Source: an uncultured Bacteroidota bacterium
GTDB taxonomy: Bacteria > Bacteroidota > Bacteroidia > AKYH767-A > OLB10
Direction of reading: 5' to 3'
Length of the DNA: 64,000 bases
NCBI GenBank assembly: GCA_900696575.1
Contig: CAADHD010000034.1
Coordinates: forward strand, 21,812 to 85,811
The position numbers and the translations under genes are program-made. A model generated the notes under the pieces. It made no database searches. It was not told where the DNA came from and was given only the letters and a program-made list of their open reading frames with translations. This document shows positions 10,701 to 17,895 of the stretch, piece after piece. Each line of letters starts with the position of its first letter. Positions within the stretch are counted from its first letter, which is position 1.

Positions 10701-10773
10701 AAGACAAATTGGTGATTAATACTAAGCTGGTGCTTAAAATTACTAAGCACTTGAATAATGAAATTTTACTCAT
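4798..10773 (-). CDS. Giant T9SS-exported multidomain protein with altered S8 (subtilase-like) peptidase domain
   Basis: A 1991-residue secreted protein. In order: signal peptide (about 1-27); Ser/Gly-rich beta domain (to about 350); two PKD/Ig-like domains with Cys pairs (about 350-520); a subtilase-like domain (about 600-1090); MBG-type beta domains (about 1165-1300 and 1480-1640) split by a repeat array; a Cys-rich YSQGFWGN region (about 1710-1900); and a C-terminal T9SS sorting domain (VHPNPSDEYAVLTF...GIYLIKLSN). The peptidase keeps Ser1019 (GTSAAAPHVAG), the oxyanion Asn795 (TSAGNFGD) and Glu714 (NDEGRAML). The Asp normally seen in the GVLSDSFN-type motif is Asn668 (GVLSNSFN). It has its own promoter and terminator. 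Likely a cell-surface or released adhesin or peptidase; activity is uncertain. Confidence 0.88.
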   Translation of the reverse strand: MSKISLFKCLVILSTSLVLITNLSFSQNLSIKDFLLFSGNGGSGSTAPASPGYGVFMCSSTNLQNGSVGSYAIVKSLGTATISSNIHSNGKVILANSNSVNGQITAANTSNLTGTIFSAGTNQTLSGSIKVKGNIVIGGGTVAGPVITSGTYSGPVPSNGVTYSTPSLPVLPALPTPAVFPAAGTGTISNNTTITPGSYGTVSLGSSKTLTFNGPGVYVFKAICNSGNVNFVYNFQNQPTGVFKVYVHGDALMGKLNASMINGGSETRIYYEVQGSGSTSSNGKSSFTILNGSSGGSGSVKFLGTIYATKAAINIGSGTGSSLLKGAFFSRTQVYINSGATLQYFPFNECTPPSANAGNNVSFCSGGTAQLGVAPVSGNTYSWSPATGLSDANIANPTVTLNTSGTFIYTVTVTSGNCTATSSVTVTVHSLPTVNAGPDLQMDCSTPTVQLNGSSIPSTGVTYSWFPSNGGNIFSGAGTATPTVNQFGTFTLTVTVNSTGCSASDTAEVTFDPCIFPGYPPPDGGKSDKIIGAELTSLYFNYQGSNPNEDVFRIDNGLVFVEIIYNEGFYQQLLGIITSPPFNCTVFIDNGTGNRIITTQIDINQLQNLNNLNLTTGINLINYVRPVFPPLVASGVANSQGDAAQKSDIARNGFKVYGEGTKAGVLSNSFNTIIGNPAQTNVVNGDLPGIGNPNGNNTPVHVLQDYPYGIQNDEGRAMLQIIHDVAPKAELAFRTGFISAGNMAQGIRELQQAGCSIICDDVTYITEPFFTDGMIAKAVEDVVALGSAYFTSAGNFGDKSYTGVYNPTAAPGSIIGTAHDFGGGDRFQNVSLTPGSYLLVLQWQDDFYSIEAQPVGTANDLDIYLTYDNGITLFGFNRYNIGGDPFEVLPFTVTQNTSTNILITRESGTGTNVQFKYVVFRVPANGFVINEFNQGNSTIVGQANASGAITTGAVRYSNTPAYGVSPPVSESFSSLGGTMTNGVVRPKPDLCGPNGVNTTVDLGGPNIDGDAFPNFFGTSAAAPHVAGIGALLQSAKQKFYSDGLSPAQIKSILNSTSVEMYTPGFDVLSGNGLADADAALRTMAAPTPVLISLDVPPGITPGTVPFTLTVTADFITTQSRIIFREDTLPTTFIDGNHLSALISSFTGNPPIRVCTPSITPGGDDGGCSNVLYFFSPIKKEVVITADNKTKKFGEKLPVFTATVTVDGVDFAAAGFTLAQLGLVPMGFNTPATSSSNAGIYFIQPTMLPPDIGQTELFNYTLINGLLTIEKMPLVIKPQNATFTYGDKMEGIQYDYIYDDSNIEIADQPAYLSSLQSAYENDIANEIAMVDARVLVNGRALVNSDLANMAALTSARALVNARVLVNARVLVNGNYQIGEAELVDVAVASVFNYEDNPSEAPLVSARVLVNARALVNARALVNGNAIVNGRVLVNGSPIVNSSTTEGSSNDNVIVIIDEEDANAPPGDVLSSFLPINMVTGTTVGTWAIVPAAFMSNNFDISYELGDLTILPAQLTVTANNLTITEGQSLAFTSNITGYWYDDDASIIESGPSYFIYDNMNNLVTGNPGPGTYSIVPGNLVLNSPANYTVNYLSGTLTVLPSASCTLTEPSLLPVCGLGNNTLTASVSGNAASYSWSVTGTGWQITSGQGTSSITYKAGNSGTTGTFTLVVGTGPNSTCTVSFGNRCEEYCAYSQGFWGNPGSSSCGMGTSCSLLPTLLTTPLVTGAGTRTITFGTTESSCLQSKLPAGGTVAALPSGNKTCAQATGTSYLQNGKFKNNLLGQTIALSLAIRLNPSLGNVRITGTYITTYAASSCVNGTAVTGTKQVKNIPSAVVNYLGVNNRITDLLNLANAALGCTYSGSSPTLSQINTAVCNIIAAFEQCRIFVGFSNSSSGLRLIENEPEELTNNMLHLSVHPNPSDEYAVLTFPTEFSGQTEIALFDLQGRRIAGLFYGEWPGYESVELNTSELTPGIYLIKLSNNGESVTARLVVVR
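6457..6564 (-). repeat. Hexapeptide-coding repeat, block 2 (six 18-bp units)
   Basis: Encodes residues 1404-1439 of the giant protein as six contiguous 6-residue units: ARVLVN, ARALVN, ARALVN, GNAIVN, GRVLVN, GSPIVN. Units vary at synonymous sites, so the array is old or under protein-level selection rather than freshly expanded. Confidence 0.9.
6661..6783 (-). repeat. Hexapeptide-coding repeat, block 1 (five 18-bp units with an 11-residue spacer)
   Basis: Encodes residues 1331-1371: ARVLVN, GRALVN, a spacer of 11 residues, then ARALVN, ARVLVN, ARVLVN. The last two units are nearly identical at the DNA level. The array interrupts an MBG-like beta domain. Confidence 0.9.
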
Positions 10774-10831
10774 TTTATTATGATTTAAGGGTTTAAAGTC
10801 AGAGTTCGGTTGAACTCATTTATTAATGCAT

Positions 10832-10864
10832 CAAAAGTATGCGAAAAATAAAATGCAAAGCAAA
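10832..10864 (-). promoter_or_regulatory. Promoter of the giant T9SS protein gene (-33 and -7 elements)
   Basis: On the minus strand TTTG (10864-10861) is followed after 21 bases by TACTTTTG (10839-10832), matching the Bacteroidota -33/-7 promoter (TTTG, 19-21 bases, TAnnTTTG). It lies 58 bases before the ATG at 10773. This is one of the best-formed promoters in the window. The rest of the gap up to 11070 is AT-rich and shows no gene. Confidence 0.7.
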
Positions 10865-11070
10865 TCTTTAAACAAATAAAATCTTAAGGTAACACAATAA
10901 CTGCCAGTACATTAACAGAATTGAACGGGATAAGCAGAATTCAACCCGGTTGTTCTATTGCTTTCAGGCAAGTTTTAATGGTTAAGAGCCTGAAAATTTA
11001 ATGCAGCATTAAAAAACTAAAACAAAAAAACAAACTGAATCAGCACAATATTAATCCGGAAAGAGATTGC

Positions 11071-11907
11071 TCAATGTCCCTCAGGCAAAGCAATTAAAGG
11101 AAGTTTAATTTTCAATGCAGTCTTTGCTGTAACACTGGCTCCGGTAATTTTTCCGAACAATCCGTGATGCCTTGAATACATTGCCAGACAGGCAGGTTTA
11201 GTTTGCTTCACAAAATCCTGAATTCCGTTTACCACATTTAACTGAGTGCTTACATAACCTGAAACTTTGGAATACTTAACGGCTGATGAGATTTTCTTTT
11301 TCATTTTCTGATAATCCTTTTCATTATTCATCAGCAAACGATTATCAATATTCAGAAACAAAATTTCACTTCCAAACTTTTTCGCAAGCGGAACCAGTGT
11401 GTTGGCTGCATTCAGGTTATCTTCCTGCAGATCTGTGGCATAAACAATTTTTTTAATTGTCTTAAATTTCGATCCCTTCGGAATTGTCATAACAGGACAA
11501 GGCGCATTTCTCAGAACTCTTAAAGCATTGCTGCCCATAAGCAATCTTGCAACTCCTGAAGTTCCTGTTGCGCCCATTATAATCCAATCAGATTTTTTCT
11601 CAAGTGCTGTTTCAATTGTACGGGCAGAAGCAAGCCCCTGCATAATGACCATTTCTGTCTGAACAATTTTTGATGACGCAATCTTTACTCCTGCAACAAA
11701 TTTTTTAAGCCGTTTCTGAGCATTATCAAAAAGTTCTTTAGCATTAACCGGAACAGCTCCCAGTGGTAACTCGGTAAAAATTACCGGAGTTTCATAACAA
11801 TGCAGCAGAATAATCCTGGCATTGAAAATTCTGGCCAACTCAAGGGCATACACATAAGCATCGCGCGAATTGCGCGAGAAATCAACGGGGCAAAGGATGG
11901 TTTTCAT
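11071..11907 (-). CDS. Universal stress protein, tandem UspA domains
   Basis: A 278-residue cytoplasmic protein with two Usp domains in tandem (about 1-145 and 146-278). The first opens with MKTILCPVDFSRNS and ends in the ATP-binding pattern GATGTSGVARLLMGSNA, the G-x2-G-x9-G-(S/T) type. The second half is more diverged (VYATDLQEDNLNA...) and lacks a clear nucleotide motif. The family is induced by starvation, redox and heat stress. It is last in a run of leftward genes, 11 bases after the cation transporter stop, so is probably co-transcribed with it. Confidence 0.9.
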   Translation of the reverse strand: MKTILCPVDFSRNSRDAYVYALELARIFNARIILLHCYETPVIFTELPLGAVPVNAKELFDNAQKRLKKFVAGVKIASSKIVQTEMVIMQGLASARTIETALEKKSDWIIMGATGTSGVARLLMGSNALRVLRNAPCPVMTIPKGSKFKTIKKIVYATDLQEDNLNAANTLVPLAKKFGSEILFLNIDNRLLMNNEKDYQKMKKKISSAVKYSKVSGYVSTQLNVVNGIQDFVKQTKPACLAMYSRHHGLFGKITGASVTAKTALKIKLPLIALPEGH

Positions 11908-11918
11908 AATTGTTTGAT

Positions 11919-12938
11919 TTAAGTATTATCAGCATTAGCATGTATAGAATGTTTTCTGTTTGCAACAAGGTTTGACGGATTCCAAGTAATATGTTTTGAA
12001 AACTCTTCAAGCCTGAAAGAACAATCAGCAACATGACACAACGCACAAGACTTCTGCATGCACGGATCCGTATGAACGGAAATTTCAACTCTATGCCTAA
12101 AGTGCATGTTAAATGTCTTTTCAAGATTTTTAATTTCATCATGAACTTCTTCCAAAGTAAGGTAAAACGGCATTGTAACATGACAATCTACGTGTAAACT
12201 TGAACCATATTTCTGAACTTTCAGGTGATGCATATCAATCCAACGGCTGTTTCTTTCCTTCTCAAGTGCTGAAGCTATTCTTTCAATCAATTCGGGATCT
12301 GCTTTGTCCATTAAGTCATCCAGCGACTTACGTAACAAACTATATCCGCTGAAAATGATATGTAAAGCCAGTGCTAAAGCCAATGTACTATCAATCCATG
12401 CATAACCTGTAAGCTTAAATAACACGAGACCAGCAATGAGGGCAAGACTGGTTAACACATCTGTTTGCAAATGTTTACCGTCAGCAAGCAGCACATCGCT
12501 CCTTAGTTTCTCCCCTTTCCTTTTCAACATAATACTCATACCGGCTAACAAAATAGCAGAAAATGCAGTGATGAAAATACCTAAATCCACCTCACGTATC
12601 ATACTGCCTGTTGCAAGGCTGATAATGGATTTGATAATGATGAAAATACCGGTTAGCAATATCATGGCTCCTTCAAAACCTACTGCTACAGTTTCCATTT
12701 TGCCATGCCCGTATGGATGATTGCTATCCTTTAAACGTGAAGCATAAATTACACTGAATAGAGCAAAGCCGCTGGCAGCTATGTTGATGAGCGATTCGAG
12801 TGCATCAGATAAAATAGCATTGCTTCCGGTAAACGCATAAGCCGTAAACTTCACCAACAGCACAAAAACGCCCAAAATCAGAACAAGACGTAATGCCCCG
12901 ATTTTTTGCCTTAAGGGTGAATTTTTATTTTTAGCCAT
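11919..12938 (-). CDS. Cation diffusion facilitator (CDF) family transporter with Cys/His-rich tail
   Basis: A 339-residue inner-membrane metal/proton antiporter. Membrane segments fill residues about 15-200, with family motifs SDALESLIN in helix 2, HPYGHGKME in the loop and DGKHLQTDVLTS around helix 5. A cytoplasmic ferredoxin-like metal-sensing domain follows (about 215-285). In helix 2 Glu and Asn stand where zinc exporters usually have His and Asp, so the metal is uncertain. The tail has an extra CMQKSCALCHVADC stretch (four Cys, one His) beyond the usual CDF end. The start overlaps the TauE-like gene by 8 bases, indicating translational coupling. Confidence 0.9.
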   Translation of the reverse strand: MAKNKNSPLRQKIGALRLVLILGVFVLLVKFTAYAFTGSNAILSDALESLINIAASGFALFSVIYASRLKDSNHPYGHGKMETVAVGFEGAMILLTGIFIIIKSIISLATGSMIREVDLGIFITAFSAILLAGMSIMLKRKGEKLRSDVLLADGKHLQTDVLTSLALIAGLVLFKLTGYAWIDSTLALALALHIIFSGYSLLRKSLDDLMDKADPELIERIASALEKERNSRWIDMHHLKVQKYGSSLHVDCHVTMPFYLTLEEVHDEIKNLEKTFNMHFRHRVEISVHTDPCMQKSCALCHVADCSFRLEEFSKHITWNPSNLVANRKHSIHANADNT

Positions 12939-13668
12939 GTACCGGTAAATTCATTGCTTTAATAAGGGTGATAATGCCGGTTATAAAAATAAGAAAGAGT
13001 ACGAACTTTTTAAATGACTCTTGCGAAATACCGTCAAGAACCTGCTTCCCTATCCATGAACCAACAAAAGAAACAACCATCAATAAAGGAATAATAGGAA
13101 GATGACCGGTATTCAAAAAATCGTTTTTCACATAAATCACTGAACGGGTCATATCCACTCCCATGTCAATAGTCGCTGAAGTAGCAACAAAGATATTTTT
13201 CGGCAGGTTGAATGCGGTCATGGCAGCGCCCCTGACAGCACCTCCTGTACCGATTAGCCCTGCAAAAAATCCTGCCATGCCACCACCGGCAACAGCATAC
13301 GCATTTCCCTCTGGTGCTTTCCATTCGCGGTTAAAAAAAAAGAAAACACTGAACAGTAAAAGAAAAGCCGCTAAAAAAAATTCTCCAAAAACAATATCAA
13401 ATGATGAAACCAGAATTGCTCCGATGGCCACCGCAAAAATACCGGGTATTCCGAACAGTAAGGAAACTTTCCAGTCAATGTATTTTCTGAACAAAATGAT
13501 TTTGGCAAGATTGCCTGAAACATGAAACAGCGCAGTTAATCCAAGCACCACATGTAAATCGTAAATCAATCCTGCCAGCGGAACAAAAAAAACAGATGAC
13601 CCGAAGCCGCCTACTGTTCCTATCACTTCACAAAACAGAGCCAGCAGTGAAATGAGTATAATTTTCAA
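12931..13668 (-). CDS. TauE/SafE family membrane permease
   Basis: A 245-residue polytopic inner-membrane protein with about eight hydrophobic segments and the family's Gly-rich repeats (GTVGGFGSSVFFVPLAG near residue 20; GLIGTGGAVRGAAMTAFNLP in the second half). TauE/SafE proteins are proposed exporters of sulfite, sulfoacetate or related small anions; the substrate here is not evident. It sits 2 bases after doxX and overlaps the CDF gene by 8 bases, so the three are almost surely one operon. Confidence 0.88.
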   Translation of the reverse strand: MKIILISLLALFCEVIGTVGGFGSSVFFVPLAGLIYDLHVVLGLTALFHVSGNLAKIILFRKYIDWKVSLLFGIPGIFAVAIGAILVSSFDIVFGEFFLAAFLLLFSVFFFFNREWKAPEGNAYAVAGGGMAGFFAGLIGTGGAVRGAAMTAFNLPKNIFVATSATIDMGVDMTRSVIYVKNDFLNTGHLPIIPLLMVVSFVGSWIGKQVLDGISQESFKKFVLFLIFITGIITLIKAMNLPVHG

Positions 13669-13670
13669 GA

Positions 13671-14093
13671 CTACAGCGATTTCAGAAAGTAAGACAAACT
13701 GAGCACATCGTACTCATCAGGAAAAAGAAGGATAAAAAGCAGAAGTAGAAACCGAGGGAATATCAGTTTCATATCCCAAACAGGATTTACCAGCGACATT
13801 GCTGCGGAAACCAGCAGCATGTTTAATCCGAGTAAACTTAAAGATACATATTTAAGCAGACCCATCAGCAGAAATAAACCGCAGGCAAATTCAATAAATG
13901 CATTTAACCAAATACCCGTTTGAAAGAGGCTTCGGGAAATACCGAATTTCTGAAAGGAAGGATAAAGCGATTTAGCCACTTCTTCAGGTCCGATTCTGAA
14001 AAGCTTATCATATCCCTGAAAAATAAAAAGTACGGCAAGCAATGTACGTGCAAAAAGCAGTGCAACCGATTCGGGATTAAAAAGACTATTCAT
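13671..14093 (-). CDS. DoxX family membrane protein
   Basis: A 140-residue protein with four predicted membrane helices and the DoxX pattern (ARTLLAVLFIFQGYDKLF near the N-terminus; FIEFACGLFLLMGLL in the middle). DoxX-like proteins are small quinone-linked or redox-stress membrane subunits of varied role. It leads the run doxX, tauE-like, CDF, usp. A terminator separates it from the Hsp20 gene upstream, so it probably has its own promoter in 14094-14110 or inside the hsp20 end; none was recognised. Confidence 0.85.
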   Translation of the reverse strand: MNSLFNPESVALLFARTLLAVLFIFQGYDKLFRIGPEEVAKSLYPSFQKFGISRSLFQTGIWLNAFIEFACGLFLLMGLLKYVSLSLLGLNMLLVSAAMSLVNPVWDMKLIFPRFLLLLFILLFPDEYDVLSLSYFLKSL

Positions 14094-14110
14094 AAATCGT
14101 TGCCAAAATT

Positions 14111-14143
14111 AAAACAAAACCGGCCTGCTTATGAGCAAGCCGG
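14111..14143 (-). terminator. Rho-independent terminator after the Hsp20 gene
   Basis: The minus strand reads CCGGC TTGCT ... AGCAGGCCGG (14143-14120), a stem with one mismatch, followed by TTTTGTTTT. It lies 21 bases past the hsp20 stop and before doxX, so most hsp20 transcripts should end here. Confidence 0.75.
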
Positions 14144-14163
14144 CATAACCAATAAATCAAGCA

Positions 14164-14610
14164 TTACGAAACTGCAATTTGTTTCGTCTGCGCTGTTTGA
14201 GCGATTTCCTTCTTGGGAATCGTCAGTTTCAATAAGCCATCAGCATACTTTGCTTCTATGTTGCCAATGTTTGCTGTTTCAGGCAAGGTAAATGAGCGGG
14301 AGAATGAACTGTAATTGTACTCTCTGCGAGTGAAATTTTTTCCTTCCTCTTTCTTTTCTTCCTCTTTTTCCGAAGCAATGGTCATTACATCACCCTCAAC
14401 ACTTACTTTAAAATCTTCTTTTTTTAAACCCGGAGCGGCCATTTCTATTAAGAAACGGTCTTTCTCCTCGCTGATGTTTACGGCAGGAATAGTTTCCTGA
14501 AAATCATTTGAAAAATAATCACGAAAACCATCACGAAACATTCGGTCGAAGATATTTTGATATCCCCCCGGCCTTAACGACCTTACCGGGCTTTTCGTTA
14601 AGATTGACAT
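14164..14610 (-). CDS. Small heat shock protein, Hsp20/alpha-crystallin family
   Basis: A 148-residue ATP-independent holdase chaperone that keeps unfolding proteins soluble. The alpha-crystallin domain spans about residues 40-145, with typical strands (FLIEMAAPGLKKEDFKVSVE) and the closing segment YADGLLKLTIPKKE. The C-terminal IxI-like motif is only weakly present (KQIAVS). The length is normal. It has its own -7 element (14645-14638) and its own terminator, so it is regulated separately from the doxX operon downstream although both suit stress conditions. Confidence 0.93.
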   Translation of the reverse strand: MSILTKSPVRSLRPGGYQNIFDRMFRDGFRDYFSNDFQETIPAVNISEEKDRFLIEMAAPGLKKEDFKVSVEGDVMTIASEKEEEKKEEGKNFTRREYNYSSFSRSFTLPETANIGNIEAKYADGLLKLTIPKKEIAQTAQTKQIAVS

Positions 14611-14637
14611 GGCTGTTGGTTTTTAAGTTTTGCGATT

Positions 14638-14645
14638 CAAAATTA
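14638..14645 (-). promoter_or_regulatory. Candidate -7 element for the Hsp20 gene
   Basis: The minus strand reads TAATTTTG (14645-14638), matching TAnnTTTG, 27 bases before the ATG at 14610. No good -33 element was found at the normal spacing. Confidence 0.45.
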
Positions 14646-14730
14646 TACCTGAATTTTAAAATAACTCATGACCGCTACCATGTTTGCTCATGATTTTAAT
14701 CAAATGACATCAAGCATTTAATATTGCCTG

Positions 14731-15552
14731 ATGGTTGAGATTACTGATCAAACCAGTGTTCATCTGGCGCTTAAGGAGCCGGCACTCAGAATTGTGTCAT
14801 TAGTTCCGTCCATTACTGAACTTTTGTCTGAACTTGAATTAGATAACGAGGTTAAAGGCATTACCCGGTTCTGCATACATCCCGGTCATTGGAAGTATTG
14901 CAAAACCAGAATTGGAGGAACAAAAAAGATTAAGCATGACATGATTGAAAACCTTCAACCCGATTTGATTCTTGCCAATAAAGAAGAAAATACAAAAGAA
15001 GATGTTGAAAAACTGAGAGAAAAATTTCCGGTTTATACTTCGGATGTAAAAAATCTGACTGACGCCATAGAAATGATACAACATACCGGTTTACTAACCG
15101 GAAGGGAGAAGCAAAGTCATGAATTAATTTTTTCTATCCGTAATCGGTTTGAAAGATTAAGAAAAATAATTTCAGGAATACCTGAAAAAAAAGCATTGTA
15201 TTTACTATGGCAAAATCCATACATGAGCACAGGAGGAGATACTTTCATACATCATATTATGCAATCAGCAGGATTCAAAAATGCTTTCTGTCATTTCACC
15301 CGTTACCCTGAACTTACGGAACAACAAATAAAAGAATCGGGTGCTGAGATAGTTCTTCTCTCTTCAGAGCCTTTTCCTTTTAACGAGAAACATGTTACGA
15401 AACTCAAAAATATCCTTCCCAGGGCTAAAGTGATATTGGTTGACGGTACATTTTTCTCATGGTATGGTTCAAGGCTTGCCAAAGCACCTGATTACTTTCT
15501 AAAATTGCGGACAAGAATAGGCATAATGAGTAGTTTTGACCCGCAGAGTTGA
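14731..15552 (+). CDS. BtuF-like helical-backbone metal/cobalamin receptor, no signal peptide
   Basis: A 273-residue protein of the class III periplasmic binding fold (TroA/BtuF type) that normally hands vitamin B12 or iron chelates to an ABC importer. The family opening RIVSLVPSITELL is at about residues 21-33, with GITRFCIHP and NLQPDLILANKEE after it. No signal peptide or lipobox precedes it: the start MVEITDQTSVHLALKEPA is polar. It would therefore stay in the cytoplasm unless a different start is used. No ABC permease or ATPase lies nearby. It is 13 bases upstream of the patatin-barrel gene, suggesting co-transcription. Confidence 0.78.
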   Translation: MVEITDQTSVHLALKEPALRIVSLVPSITELLSELELDNEVKGITRFCIHPGHWKYCKTRIGGTKKIKHDMIENLQPDLILANKEENTKEDVEKLREKFPVYTSDVKNLTDAIEMIQHTGLLTGREKQSHELIFSIRNRFERLRKIISGIPEKKALYLLWQNPYMSTGGDTFIHHIMQSAGFKNAFCHFTRYPELTEQQIKESGAEIVLLSSEPFPFNEKHVTKLKNILPRAKVILVDGTFFSWYGSRLAKAPDYFLKLRTRIGIMSSFDPQS

Positions 15553-15565
15553 TTCCTGAATCTTT

Positions 15566-17848
15566 ATGAGAATTTCCATTTTTCTAGCTGCATTTTTATG
15601 TGGAATGCCATTGGTTTTCTTTGCACAAAGCGTAGGAGTGGTTTTGAGCGGAGGCGGAGTGCGTGGTTTTGCACATATCGGAGTATTAAAAGCACTGGAA
15701 GAAAACGGCATCCCGGTAGATTATATTACCGGAACATCGGCTGGCGCTTTGGTCGGCAGCTCTTATGTAATAGGTCGCTCCCCTTCAGAGATTGAAAAAA
15801 TTTTTACCAACGAAGAATTTATCCGATACGGCAAAGGAATCATCAGTGAAGAAGATTTGTTCTTTTTTCTTTCAAAAGAAAAAGACCCCTCGTGGTTTAC
15901 TATCAAGTTTGGGATTGATTCGGTTTTACGCGCCAAACTGCCCCGAAGCGCCATCAACTCTGCTCCTGCTGATTTTACGCTTCTTGAAAGCACTGCGCAG
16001 GCCAGCGCAAAAGCCGGCTACAATTTTGACAGGTTCATGATCCCTTTCCGGTGTGTGGCCTCTGACATTAAATCAAAAAAGCAAATTATTTATAAAGAAG
16101 GCGATCTTGGTTTTGCGGTCCGTGCTTCCATGGCATTCCCTCTTTACCTGCCTCCGCTTACTATCAATAATCAAATTCTTTTTGACGGAGGTATTTATAA
16201 CAATTTCCCGATTGATGTGATGCTCAATGATTTTAATCCTGATATCATCATTGCTGTTAATGCGGCCGGTGATCCCGAAATTCCATCGGATGACAATGTT
16301 CTCTCACAGGTTAAGAACATTCTTGTTGCTATGGAAGATTCAAAATTGCTGCGCAAACAGGATCTTTTAATTGAGCCTCACATCAACAACATCAGTGTAT
16401 TTGCTTTTGAAAACGCCCAAGCTGCCATTGACAGCGGTTATGCTGCTGTCATGAAGCTTATGCCTGAAATTAAATCCAGGATAGAAAGAAGAGTGTCAGT
16501 GCAAGAAATGAAAATGAAGCGTGATGAATTCCTAAAAGGTCAAAATGCAATTGAAGTTGACAGAATACATGCTTATGGCTTGCGGCCATCGCAGAAATTG
16601 TATCTGCAAAAAGTGCTCAATCCTACCAACGACTGCATCTCTGTTCGTGATCTTAAAAAGAAATTTTTCAGGCTGGTACAGGACGAACAGTTCCTTTACA
16701 TTTTCCCTCAGTTGGTTTTTGATTCCATTTCCGGATATTACGATTTGCATATATATGCCAAACGAGAAAAGGATTTATTGATGAACATCGGAGGCAATTT
16801 TTCTTCAAAACCAATCAATACTGCGTTTTTAAACCTTCAGTATAATTTACTTGGAAGACAATCTTTAAAACTGTTTGCCAACAGTTATTACGGAAAGCTT
16901 TATAACTCTGGCCTTGCAAAATTGCGAATGGACATACCGGGAACCTTCAACTTTTATGTTGAACCGCTGTTCAGCCGCAGTCAATTTGACTATTTCAACA
17001 GCAGTTCCACTTTTTTTGAAGATGTTAAACCTTCTTACCTGATATTAACCGAAACGAATACAGCATTTAATACTGGAATTCCGGTACGCAGCCGTGGTAA
17101 GTTAATTGCTTCTGCCTCGTATTTCATCAATGATTACTCTTACTATCAAACACAGGCGTTTTCAAAAACAGACACTGCAGACCGGAGTAAGCTTACGGCT
17201 TTTAGCCCGTCTATTGAGTACGAACGATCAACACTTGATAAAAAACAATTCGCTTCTTCAGGAGCTTATTTTTCAATCATAGGAAGATTGGTTACAGGCA
17301 AGCTTAATTTTTATCCCGGTTCGCTGGCACTATCAGCTGATTCCTCAAGCAGCACCAAGCGCTGGTTTCAAACAAGAATGATATACGATAATTACTTCAC
17401 CTCATTCGGAAGATGGAAATTTGGTGTTTATGGTGATCTTTTTCTGTCAAGTCAGCCTTTTTTTGATACATACCAATCCACCATTTTATCAGTTCCACAG
17501 TTTGAGCCGACACCCGAATCATCAACCCTCTTTCTTCCGCAGTACAGAGCTCACAGTTTTGTTGGAATTGGAATAAAATCGGTTTTTCAATTGTTCAGTA
17601 ATCTTCAGTTGCGTGCCGAAGGGTATGCATTTCAACCCGTACAAGAAATTGTGGAGAATAGACTCGGAAGGGCACGCTATGGCGAAGCATTGAACAAAAG
17701 ATATTTTATTGGAACCTCAGCCCTTGTATTTCAAAACCCTATCGGGCCTGCAAGTTTACAGGTGAGTTATTACCAGGGAAGAGTAAAGCCGGTAAGTGTT
17801 ATATTCAATTTTGGATATATTTTATTTAACAGGCGAACACTGAAATAA
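15566..17848 (+). CDS. Patatin-like phospholipase fused to an outer-membrane barrel (PlpD/type Vd-like)
   Basis: A 760-residue secreted lipase. It has a signal peptide (about 1-21) and a patatin domain with oxyanion loop GGGVRG (29-34), nucleophile elbow GTSAG (Ser58) and catalytic DGG (Asp207). A POTRA-like linker (about 310-390) and a C-terminal Omp85/BamA-like barrel (about 390-760, ending in NFGYILFNRR) follow. The Ser-Asp dyad is intact, so phospholipase A activity is expected. The layout matches type Vd autotransporters such as PlpD, but in Bacteroidota the lipase half may stay on the periplasmic side. A strong terminator follows 6 bases after the stop. Confidence 0.9.
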   Translation: MRISIFLAAFLCGMPLVFFAQSVGVVLSGGGVRGFAHIGVLKALEENGIPVDYITGTSAGALVGSSYVIGRSPSEIEKIFTNEEFIRYGKGIISEEDLFFFLSKEKDPSWFTIKFGIDSVLRAKLPRSAINSAPADFTLLESTAQASAKAGYNFDRFMIPFRCVASDIKSKKQIIYKEGDLGFAVRASMAFPLYLPPLTINNQILFDGGIYNNFPIDVMLNDFNPDIIIAVNAAGDPEIPSDDNVLSQVKNILVAMEDSKLLRKQDLLIEPHINNISVFAFENAQAAIDSGYAAVMKLMPEIKSRIERRVSVQEMKMKRDEFLKGQNAIEVDRIHAYGLRPSQKLYLQKVLNPTNDCISVRDLKKKFFRLVQDEQFLYIFPQLVFDSISGYYDLHIYAKREKDLLMNIGGNFSSKPINTAFLNLQYNLLGRQSLKLFANSYYGKLYNSGLAKLRMDIPGTFNFYVEPLFSRSQFDYFNSSSTFFEDVKPSYLILTETNTAFNTGIPVRSRGKLIASASYFINDYSYYQTQAFSKTDTADRSKLTAFSPSIEYERSTLDKKQFASSGAYFSIIGRLVTGKLNFYPGSLALSADSSSSTKRWFQTRMIYDNYFTSFGRWKFGVYGDLFLSSQPFFDTYQSTILSVPQFEPTPESSTLFLPQYRAHSFVGIGIKSVFQLFSNLQLRAEGYAFQPVQEIVENRLGRARYGEALNKRYFIGTSALVFQNPIGPASLQVSYYQGRVKPVSVIFNFGYILFNRRTLK

Positions 17849-17853
17849 GAAAA

Positions 17854-17878
17854 GGCCGCACAAGCGGCCCTGCTTTTT
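17854..17878 (+). terminator. Rho-independent terminator after the patatin-barrel gene
   Basis: A perfect 6-bp GC stem GGCCGC/GCGGCC (17854-17869) with a 4-base loop is followed by CTGC and five T residues (17874-17878). It ends the 14731-17848 transcript. Confidence 0.88.
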
Positions 17879-17895
17879 GTACCAGACCAACAAAC

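Noticed and set aside
10865..11070. Possible terminator or small RNA in the gap after the universal stress protein gene
   Set aside because: The only inverted repeat (around 10920-10955) is imperfect with a bulge and lacks a clean T run. No structure strong enough to report.
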